DNA of 64,000 bases from Elusimicrobiota bacterium (GTDB taxonomy: Bacteria > Elusimicrobiota > Elusimicrobia > UBA1565 > UBA9628): positions 361,627 through 425,626 of the forward strand of contig JACRDQ010000036.1 in the NCBI GenBank assembly GCA_016218545.1, in the 5' to 3' direction. The number at the start of each line of letters is the position of its first letter. Within the stretch, counting starts at the first letter, position 1. The position numbers and the translations under genes are program-made. Below are positions 29,606 to 36,457 of the stretch, piece by piece. The notes beneath the pieces are model-generated. The model saw only the letters and a program-made list of their open reading frames with translations. It ran no database searches and was not told the DNA's origin.

Positions 29606-29991
29606 AGCAGTTCGTCCGAGAGACCGCCCTTGCGCAGGTCGAGCGAGCGCGGGGCCGAGGGCTTGGACGCCGGAGGCCTGGAGCCTCCGGTGATGAGGGA
29701 GTGCGCGCTGTGGAGCATCCCCGGGTCCTCGACCAAGGCGCGCCACTCGGACGGGACCCTGCCGGCCGAGACGATGAGGCCCACCGCGTCGAGGCCGAGG
29801 AAGGCCGCGACCCGGCGCAGGACCGATTCCTGCGAGGGCGGGCTGCGCTTGCCCGAGAGCACCTTGGAGAAGAAGGAGGCGTCGAGCCCCACTCCGCGGC
29901 AGAGCTCGCGCAGGCCGACCCCGCGCCGCTCCATGGCGTCGGTCACGGCCCGGGCGAACCCGCCGCTGAAGGGGTCCGGCTCCCGGCTCAT
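29602..29991 (-). CDS. XRE-like helix-turn-helix protein
   Basis: 129 residues from ATG 29991, which overlaps the stop of the TPR gene by 4 bp. The N-terminal 75 residues form an XRE/Cro-type helix-turn-helix: GLRELCRGVGLDASFFSKVLSGKRSP is split as a recognition pair typical of lambda-repressor-like folds, followed by ESVLRRVAAFLGLD. The rest (VPSEWRALVEDPGML and a polar tail) is unassigned. Gene order TPR, HTH, dprA, topA with 4-bp overlaps means it is translationally coupled to DNA uptake and topology genes. DNA binding is expected; the target is unknown. Confidence 0.78.
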   Translation of the reverse strand: MSREPDPFSGGFARAVTDAMERRGVGLRELCRGVGLDASFFSKVLSGKRSPPSQESVLRRVAAFLGLDAVGLIVSAGRVPSEWRALVEDPGMLHSAHSLITGGSRPPASKPSAPRSLDLRKGGLSDELL

Positions 29992-30392
29992 TCCGGATGC
30001 TCGTACTTGAGCTTGTCCAGCGTAGACTTGGCCAGGGCGGCGTCCTTGCCGTCGGGGAACTTGTCCACGTAGATCTCCAAGGCCCACTTGGCCGCGGACC
30101 AATCCCGGTTCTCCTGCGCGGAGAGGTTGAGCCGGATGAGGGCCTTGGCCGCGCAGTAAGCCGTGGGGTAGTCGGTCAGGAGCTTGGTGAAGATCTCCTG
30201 GGACTTGCCGTAGTCGCTTTTCTGATAGTAGATCATGCCGCTCCAGTATTCCAGGCGCGGGGACCAGACCGGGTCCGGGTGGTTCTGGGCGATGTTGAGC
30301 ATCCCCTGCAAGGGATTGAAGGTCCCGAGGTACTTCTTGTAGGCGTACGAGCCCCCGAGGATGAGCGAGACGACGACGAGGTAGACGCGCAT
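29988..30392 (-). CDS. TPR-like periplasmic or membrane-anchored protein
   Basis: 134 residues. An N-terminal hydrophobic segment (VYLVVVSLILGGSYAY) is followed by tetratricopeptide-like helices: RLEYWSGMIYYQKSDYGKSQ, FTKLLTDYPTAYCAAKALIR, and WAALE-like pairs ending in YVDKFPDGKDAALAKSTLDKL. The pattern resembles outer-membrane-lipoprotein-type TPR proteins (BamD/YbgF), but no lipobox Cys is visible. GGGGGC before ATG 30392 is a reasonable ribosome binding site. It lies between the LysM gene and the HTH gene. Confidence 0.78.
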   Translation of the reverse strand: MRVYLVVVSLILGGSYAYKKYLGTFNPLQGMLNIAQNHPDPVWSPRLEYWSGMIYYQKSDYGKSQEIFTKLLTDYPTAYCAAKALIRLNLSAQENRDWSAAKWALEIYVDKFPDGKDAALAKSTLDKLKYEHPE

Positions 30393-30401
30393 GGTTGCCC
30401 C

Positions 30402-31142
30402 CTATTGCTCGAGCTTGAGGATGTCTCCGGCTGCCACGGCTTCTCCGGCCCTGAGGAGCTTGAAGGCGTGGACCTTCCTCTTCACGTGCCGGAGCGCCTC
30501 GGCGGCGCCGATCCTGACCACGAACACGGCCTTCTTGTCCCCGTCGGATTCCAGGCGCGGGGCCCGGCGATACACCGTGAACCGAGAGCCTGCCGGGACC
30601 TGGTCCAGGGACATCTTCGCGTGGAACTCGTCGGAGCTCTCCGCGAGCAGCTCCTCGACGGCCACGCCGTCGCCCTTCCAGCCCTTGGCGAACTCCATCC
30701 GGGGCGTGGACACGGAGGAGCCGGACTGGCCCTTGGGGATCTCGGCCATGACGTCATCCAATCCCTCGCCCCGAAGGGGCTCGCGCACGACCGCGGGAGC
30801 GGGCGCGGGATCCGCGGCCGGCTCCTGGACCGTTGCCGGTTCCTCGGCAGGGGCCGGGATTTCGGCCGGCATGGTCACCGGAGCGGAGGCCTCGACCGGC
30901 TCTCCCTCGGCCCCGGACCCGCACTTCGGGGACTCCGGGATCACCAGGTCCTGCCTGGGATAGATCCAGTGCGGGTCCTTGATGGAGTCCTTGTTGGCCT
31001 CGTAGATGGCCCGCCAACAGAAGTTGTTGCCGTAATACTTGCCTGCCAGGCCCCAAAGGTGGTCCTTGTCCACCACCTGGTGCTGGCTGGAGGCCCACGA
31101 CGGCCCCGACAGTACGGCGAGGACGGCTAGGATCAGCATCAT
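30402..31142 (-). CDS. Exported LysM-domain protein
   Basis: 246 residues with a short signal peptide (LILAVLAVLSGPSWA). A LysM module follows at about 20-70 (HQVVDKDHLWGLAGKYYGN through IYPRQDLVIPES), the peptidoglycan-binding fold. A Pro/Ala/Glu-rich linker spans about 75-125. The C-terminal domain of about 110 residues (RFTVYRRAPRLE, then AVFVVRIGAAEALRHVKRKV and GEAVAAGDILKLEQ) has the look of a small beta-barrel as in other LysM-linked SH3-like or FlgA/SAF-like proteins. Cell-wall association is inferred. The gene abuts comM (1-bp gap). Confidence 0.85.
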   Translation of the reverse strand: MMLILAVLAVLSGPSWASSQHQVVDKDHLWGLAGKYYGNNFCWRAIYEANKDSIKDPHWIYPRQDLVIPESPKCGSGAEGEPVEASAPVTMPAEIPAPAEEPATVQEPAADPAPAPAVVREPLRGEGLDDVMAEIPKGQSGSSVSTPRMEFAKGWKGDGVAVEELLAESSDEFHAKMSLDQVPAGSRFTVYRRAPRLESDGDKKAVFVVRIGAAEALRHVKRKVHAFKLLRAGEAVAAGDILKLEQ

Positions 31143-31143
31143 G

Positions 31144-32718
31144 TCAGTTCTCTCCTTGGTCGATGAGGCGGTCGAGCCGCCTGCACTGCAAAGCTTCGCT
31201 GAGGTGCTCCTCGCGCACGGTCGGGCAGGACGCCAGGTCCGCCACGGTCCGCGCGACCTTGAGGGCCCGGTCGATGCTCCTGGCCGAGAGGGCCAGCTTC
31301 TCCGCGCAGGACTCGAGGAGCCGGAGCCCCTCGGCGTCGAGGGAGCAGACCTTCCTGAGCTCCCGATGGGTGATGGAAGCGTTGAGGCGGAACTCCTTGC
31401 CCGAGAAGCGCTCGGCCTGGATGCGCCTGGCCGCCGCCACCCGCGGCCGCACCTGGGCCGAGGTCTCGCCCGCGCCCGGCGCCCCGGCCCACTGGGAGAA
31501 CGCCACGGGTCCCAGCTCGATCTGGAGGTCGATGCGGTCGAGCAGGGGGCCGGAGAGCCTGCCGAGGTACCTGGCCACCGCGCTGGGGGAGCACGCGCAC
31601 CCCTTCCTGGGGTGGCCCCGGTAGCCGCAGGGACAGGGGTTGGTCGCTGCCACGAGCTGGCACCTGGCGGGATACGCGGCCGAGCCGTTGGCGCGGGACA
31701 CCACGACCTTGCCCTCTTCCAGGGGCTGGCGCAGGGCCTCGAGGCTGGGCCGCGGGAACTCGGCCAACTCGTCGAGGAAGAGGACCCCGCCGTGGGCCAG
31801 GGAGACCTCGCCCGGCCGGACCGGGGTGCCGCCTCCGATGAGCGCGGCTACGGTGGCTCCGTGGTGCGGACTGCGGAAGGGCCTGAAGCTCCGAGACGGC
31901 GCGAAGGGCCGGACCAGGGACTGTATCCTGGCGATCTCCAGGGCCTCGGCCTCCGAGGGCTCGGGCAGCAGGCCTGCGAGCCTTGAGGCGAGCATGGACT
32001 TGCCCACCCCGGGCGGGCCCATGAGGAGGATGTTGTGGCCTCCGGCAGCCGCGATCTCCAGGGCCCGCTTGGCCAGGCTCTGGCCCCGGACGTCGGAAAG
32101 GCAGTCCAGGGCCCGGGTCCCAGGGTCCGGCGCCGTGACGCTCTCGCCGTCGGTCCGCGTGTCAGCCTCTGGCTCGGGCAGGGGAGGGGAATCCGCATCG
32201 TCGAGGCTGCACGGGCCGAAGAGCCGGGCGGTCTCGCGCAGGGAGCCCACGGGCTTGACCAGGATGCCGCTGGCAAGGGCCTCGGCCGCGTTGGCCGAGG
32301 GCACCACCATGGCCTCAAAGCCCCTCGCCCTGGCTTCCAGGGCCATGGCCAGGACGCCGCGCACGGGCCTCAAGGTCCCATCCAGGGCCAGCTCGCCCAC
32401 GAAACAGTGGCTGGCCTCCCAGGGCCCCCTGGAGAGGTGCCCCGAGGCCGACAGGGCGGCCAGGGCGATGGGCAAGTCGAAATGGGTCCCTTCCTTGCGG
32501 GTCTGGGCAGGGGCGAGGTTCACGGTCACGCGGCGGGCCGGGAACTTGAAGCCCGAGTTGCGCATGGCGGCCAGGACCCGGTCCCGGGATTCGCGCAGGG
32601 CGTTGCCGGGCAGGCCCACCGTGACGAACGCGGGCAAGCCGTTGGCCGCGTCGAGCTCCACGGCCACGGGGTAGCCTGCCGCGCCCTTCAAGCCCATCGA
32701 GTAGACCTTGGCCAGCAT
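31144..32718 (-). CDS. comM: YifB/ComM family magnesium-chelatase-like ATPase
   Basis: 524 residues. ComM is an AAA+ hexameric helicase that promotes branch migration during integration of transforming DNA. An N-terminal Lon-like domain begins AKVYSMGLKGAAGYPVAVEL; the AAA+ domain has Walker A GPPGVGKSML and a Walker B-like LFLDELAEFPR; the magnesium-chelatase C-terminal block has CPCGYRGHP (Cys pair), LLDRIDLQIEL and SARSIDRALKVARTVADL. The length is as in the family. With dprA five genes away it suggests natural transformation capacity. Confidence 0.95.
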   Translation of the reverse strand: MLAKVYSMGLKGAAGYPVAVELDAANGLPAFVTVGLPGNALRESRDRVLAAMRNSGFKFPARRVTVNLAPAQTRKEGTHFDLPIALAALSASGHLSRGPWEASHCFVGELALDGTLRPVRGVLAMALEARARGFEAMVVPSANAAEALASGILVKPVGSLRETARLFGPCSLDDADSPPLPEPEADTRTDGESVTAPDPGTRALDCLSDVRGQSLAKRALEIAAAGGHNILLMGPPGVGKSMLASRLAGLLPEPSEAEALEIARIQSLVRPFAPSRSFRPFRSPHHGATVAALIGGGTPVRPGEVSLAHGGVLFLDELAEFPRPSLEALRQPLEEGKVVVSRANGSAAYPARCQLVAATNPCPCGYRGHPRKGCACSPSAVARYLGRLSGPLLDRIDLQIELGPVAFSQWAGAPGAGETSAQVRPRVAAARRIQAERFSGKEFRLNASITHRELRKVCSLDAEGLRLLESCAEKLALSARSIDRALKVARTVADLASCPTVREEHLSEALQCRRLDRLIDQGEN

Positions 32719-32722
32719 GATT

Positions 32723-33277
32723 CTATTGCGAAAGACCGCCTTCCTCCCGGCACTTTTCAGGGGACCGGGGCTGAAACCCGATCGGCCTCCGGGGCTCTTC
32801 CGCAGGCTCCATCATATCCCTGATGACATCGAAAATCCCGCTGATACTCTGATCGTGTGATTCGACTTTGCGCTCCAGGACTTCGAGTTTCCGGGCGAGT
32901 TCATGATGGGTCGAAATCAAATGCCGAAGCCTTGTGAAAGTCCTCATGATCCGCACGTTGACCATGATCGCCCGCCTGCTGCGGAGCACGCTGGACAACA
33001 TCGCCACTCCGTTCTCAGTAAAAGCGAAGGGCGAACTGGGGGAGAACTTGAGCTGCCGGAGGTGGTCACAGATTGTGACCACCTCGTCCCGCTCTCCGGC
33101 AGTGAGCCGGAACACAAAGTCTCCCGGAAACCGTTCCTTATTGCGTTTGACGGCTTGGTTAAGGGCCTTGGTGGCGACCCCATAGAGCTCCGCGAGGCCA
33201 TGGTCGAGCATGACCTTGTGCCCGCGGATGAGGAATATCCGCCGCTCGATATCGTGAACCGGGACCAGGCTCGCCAT
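32723..33277 (-). CDS. ORF6N-domain DNA-binding protein
   Basis: About 184 residues from ATG 33277, the start that matches the family opening LVPVHDIERRIFLIRGHKVM; in-frame ATG 33307 and ATG 33364 would add 10 or 29 residues. The ORF6N domain continues with DHGLAELYGVATKALNQAVK, RFPGDFVFRLT and SPFAFTENGVAML. A coiled-coil region follows (HHELARKLEVLERKVES). ORF6N proteins are common in phages and as single chromosomal genes, and the molecular role is poorly defined. The nucleotide composition is less GC-rich than in its neighbours, and the gene separates the pilT cluster from comM, so it may have been acquired. Confidence 0.87.
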   Translation of the reverse strand: MASLVPVHDIERRIFLIRGHKVMLDHGLAELYGVATKALNQAVKRNKERFPGDFVFRLTAGERDEVVTICDHLRQLKFSPSSPFAFTENGVAMLSSVLRSRRAIMVNVRIMRTFTRLRHLISTHHELARKLEVLERKVESHDQSISGIFDVIRDMMEPAEEPRRPIGFQPRSPEKCREEGGLSQ

Positions 33278-33365
33278 CAGCGCCCCGCGTTCCGGCCTCC
33301 CCTCCATGTCCCTGGCTGGCATCATTCTATGTACGAGCGACCCCCCGGTTTTGTTCCCCGGCATC

Positions 33366-34523
33366 TCAGAAGAACTCCCGCTCCCCGTCGCGGTCTCGGA
33401 GGACCTCGACCTCGACGAACTCCGAGCCCACCGCGAGCATGTTGAAGCCGTAGCCGCGCATGCCCAGCAGGGTCGCGGCCAGGGCGTCGCTGGCCAGGCC
33501 CGTGCGGACCTTGAGCCTCAGCTCCGGAGCGAGGTGCGAGACCAAAGAGACCCGCTCCAGGTCCGGGAGGGCGCGCAGGTCCGCGATGAGGCGCCGGCCC
33601 GCGGCGAGGTCCCGCAGCCCCACCACGGTGAGCCGGAGCTCCGAGCCGACCTTCCAGGCCGAGGCCGAGGTCTGGGCCACGCCGTCGCCCGCCATGTCGC
33701 CGGCGTTCTCAAGGGCCTTGGCGAAGGCCGAGGCCAGGCTCAGGTCCACGGCCGAGGCCTCGACGCGCACCGGGACCTTCTCCGCCTTGGAGAGCAGGTC
33801 CACCGAGAGCTCGAGCACGGCCTTGCCGACCTGGTAGCCCGAGACCGGGCCGGAGGACATGGTGAGGCGCTCGTCCGGCACGGCCTCGGCCCGGGCCGTG
33901 CCGCTCACGAGGATGTCCGCGCCGAGGGCCTTGGCCGCGGCCTCGGGGTCGGAGCCCGCGCCCGAGTTGAGGCGGTCGCTCAGATCGTAGCCCGAGAACC
34001 CCCTGCGGATGAGACTGCGGCGCAGGGCCTCGGACGCGCAGCCCGCGTCCCTGCACGCCAGGCCGTCGGGGCTCTCCTTGGGCGCCCCGGGCCCGCAGAG
34101 GGCGCAGCCGGGGCCCCCGTCCTCCTGGAGCGCTACCAGGACCTTGACCCGGCCCCGGGGCCCGAGGCCCGCGTCGAGGCCCAGCTTCTCGATCTCGGCC
34201 CCCAGGGTCGAGAGCCTGACGAGACCGCGGATCACGGTCCTGCCGGACGAGGACTCCAGGACCTTGCGCTTGCGGATGAAGGACCCCGCGCGGCTGAGGA
34301 TCTTCTCCGAGAGCCGGGCCTGGGCCGCGGGCAAGTCGGAGGAGGACACGAAGAGGTCGAAGAGGGAGGCGACCGCGTTCTTCTCCGCGGCCGCGAGGTC
34401 CGGGCCCGCGGCCTCTACGACCTCGCTGTCCCCTCCCGAGCCCCGCAGGTCCCAGGACGCGCAGCCCTGCAAGGAAAGGCCGGCCAGCAGCGCCGCCGCG
34501 AGCCTCCGGCCAGGGCGCCTCAC
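33366..34523 (-). CDS. Lipoprotein of unknown function
   Basis: 385 residues from GTG 34523, which overlaps the kinase stop (GTGA). The signal peptide RRLAAALLAGLSLQGC ends in a lipobox LQGC, so it should be lipid-anchored. The mature part has an ADILVSGTARAEAVPDERL stretch and a segment EKVPVRVEASAVDLSLASAF, resembling outer-membrane accessory lipoproteins that bind cell-wall or secretin partners; a CxxC-like pair (CALCG) and two further Cys lie near residue 145. The C-terminal 110 residues contain GLRDLAAGRRLIADLRALPD and a beta-rich end. The family was not recognised. Coupling to the kinase and the pilT cluster suggests an envelope role. Confidence 0.78.
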   Translation of the reverse strand: MRRPGRRLAAALLAGLSLQGCASWDLRGSGGDSEVVEAAGPDLAAAEKNAVASLFDLFVSSSDLPAAQARLSEKILSRAGSFIRKRKVLESSSGRTVIRGLVRLSTLGAEIEKLGLDAGLGPRGRVKVLVALQEDGGPGCALCGPGAPKESPDGLACRDAGCASEALRRSLIRRGFSGYDLSDRLNSGAGSDPEAAAKALGADILVSGTARAEAVPDERLTMSSGPVSGYQVGKAVLELSVDLLSKAEKVPVRVEASAVDLSLASAFAKALENAGDMAGDGVAQTSASAWKVGSELRLTVVGLRDLAAGRRLIADLRALPDLERVSLVSHLAPELRLKVRTGLASDALAATLLGMRGYGFNMLAVGSEFVEVEVLRDRDGEREFF

Positions 34524-36457
34524 TGCTCGGGAGCCCTCTTGAGGACGAAGCAGAACCGGGTCTCCCCGGCCTTCTCGGCGTCCAGCCACACCTTGCCGCC
34601 GTGCTTGGAGATGATCTCCTTGACGATGGCCAGGCCCAGGCCCGTGCCGGGGGCCTGCACCTCGCCGCGGTTGGAGGCCCGGTAGAATTTCTCGAAGACG
34701 CGCTCGCGCTCCTCGACCGGGACGCCGATGCCGTCGTCGGCCACGCTCACCATGATGAACTCGCCCTTGTCCTGGGCCGAGAGCCTCACGCTGCCCCCGG
34801 GCCTGGTGAACTTCAAGGCGTTGGAGAGCAGGTTGTCCACGGCCAGGCCCACCCAGCGCTCGTCGCCCGTCACCTTGGGCAGGGCGGGCGGGACGTCCAC
34901 CGCGAGGGTCTTGCCGTTGTCCGTGAACTGGTGGCCGTAGCCCTCGACGCAGGAGGCCAGGAGCTTGCCGAGCTCGATGGTCGTCAAGTCCATCCGGATG
35001 CCGCCCTCGAGCTTGGAGAGGTCGAGGAGGTCCGAGACCAGGCCGGTGAGGCGCCGGGCGGCGGTCCGCGCGATGCCCAGGAAGCGCGACGCCTGCTCGG
35101 GCACCTCGCCGGCCTCGCCGTCGAGCACCACGGTGATGAAGCCGAGGATGGTGGTCAGCGGGGTCTTGAACTCGTGGCTGACCGTGGAGACGAAGTCGTC
35201 CTTCATGCGGTTCAAGGCGATGAGCTGCTCGGCGGCCTGCGAGAGCCGCCGGGTCAGCATGGCCGTCTCCACGATGACCGCCGCTTCCTCCGCGATGACC
35301 TGCAGGGCCTGCAGGTCCTCCTGGGCGAAGGCGTTCGTGCCCCGCTTGCCCACGCGGATGATGCCCAGGGAGCGCCCCTCCACCGCGAGGGGCACGACCA
35401 TCACGGAGGAGATGCCCCAGAGCTTGGCGTGCGACGAGATGGTGGCCGGGTCGTTCTGGGCGTCCCCGCTCATGAAGGGCTTGCCCGTCTTGAGGACCCG
35501 CACGGACGACGAGCGCTCGTCGGTCAGGGGCACCCGGTAGAACATGTCGTCGCCCTCCAGGCCGTAGGAGCCCGGGTGCACCACGAGCTCGCCCGGGGTG
35601 TCGTCGAGCAGGAGCACGGCCACGAGGTCGGCCTCCAGGAACCGGGCCACGATGGAGACGATGGCCGAGAGCGCGGGGTGGGACTGGCCTCCGTGAGCGG
35701 AGATGGCGCCGGCCACGTCCTCGAGGGCCTTGATCTTGCGGGTCTTCTCGATGAGCCGCATGTGGGTGGAGGTCAGGTCCTCGATGGTCGAGGAGAGCCC
35801 CCCCTCGAGCTTCTCGCGCGTCTTGGAAAGCCGGGCGATCTCGTCGACGATGGCGGCCAGGGCCGTGGCGTGGCTCTTGACGATGTCCACGTAGGGGCCC
35901 GCCGCGTCGAGCGCGGAGGGGCCGTCCTCCCCGACGGCGAGGACGCCGCTGGTGGAGCCGGCCTTGCCCCAGAGCACGAGCCGGACCCGGCGCAGGCCCG
36001 CCTCGCCCAGGTGCGCGAGGAAGGGGTTGCGGCCGCGGGCGCCGTTGGTGAGGTCGAAGAGCCCCTCCTCGAGCACGGCCGCGTCGAAGAGCGCGGGGTC
36101 GAACCGGGCGGTGGAGGCGCCGGCCGAGGCTCCCCCTCGGCGGCACACGATGGGGTCTCCCCCGGCCTGGTGCCGCGCGATCCACCACAACTGGGTCCCC
36201 GGGGCCCGCTGGTGCAGTGATTCGAGCACCTTGCGGCCGAACTCGTGGATCGCCTGGGAGGTGTTGCCGGCGATGCCGAGGTCCACGACCTCGGTCGCGA
36301 AGGACTGGAGCTCCCGGGCCTCGGCCCGGGCGTGCCGCGCCTTGCGGTCCAGGTCGAGCACGCGGAAGAACCGCATGTACCAGTAGGCCGCGAACGCGAA
36401 GGTCGCGGCGGTCAGTCCCAGGCAGACGCCGAATTCCAGCGGAGTCAATTCGATCAT
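34520..36457 (-). CDS. GAF-domain sensor histidine kinase
   Basis: 645 residues. One N-terminal membrane helix (about 9-28) is followed by a cytoplasmic region with a helical linker (205-245), a GAF domain at about 255-400 (ADLVAVLLLDDTPGELVVHP to GIIRVGKRGTNAFAQEDLQ), HisKA with phospho-acceptor His428 in FVSTVSHEFKTPLTTILGF, and a HATPase_c domain with N box DNLLSNALKF, G1 DDGIGVP (574-580) and G2 GTGLGLAIVKE (604-614). No response regulator gene is adjacent, so the partner is elsewhere. It overlaps the DnaA-like gene by 4 bp, so kinase, AAA+ protein and lipoprotein are cotranslated. The signal sensed is unknown. Confidence 0.93.
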   Translation of the reverse strand: MIELTPLEFGVCLGLTAATFAFAAYWYMRFFRVLDLDRKARHARAEARELQSFATEVVDLGIAGNTSQAIHEFGRKVLESLHQRAPGTQLWWIARHQAGGDPIVCRRGGASAGASTARFDPALFDAAVLEEGLFDLTNGARGRNPFLAHLGEAGLRRVRLVLWGKAGSTSGVLAVGEDGPSALDAAGPYVDIVKSHATALAAIVDEIARLSKTREKLEGGLSSTIEDLTSTHMRLIEKTRKIKALEDVAGAISAHGGQSHPALSAIVSIVARFLEADLVAVLLLDDTPGELVVHPGSYGLEGDDMFYRVPLTDERSSSVRVLKTGKPFMSGDAQNDPATISSHAKLWGISSVMVVPLAVEGRSLGIIRVGKRGTNAFAQEDLQALQVIAEEAAVIVETAMLTRRLSQAAEQLIALNRMKDDFVSTVSHEFKTPLTTILGFITVVLDGEAGEVPEQASRFLGIARTAARRLTGLVSDLLDLSKLEGGIRMDLTTIELGKLLASCVEGYGHQFTDNGKTLAVDVPPALPKVTGDERWVGLAVDNLLSNALKFTRPGGSVRLSAQDKGEFIMVSVADDGIGVPVEERERVFEKFYRASNRGEVQAPGTGLGLAIVKEIISKHGGKVWLDAEKAGETRFCFVLKRAPEQ

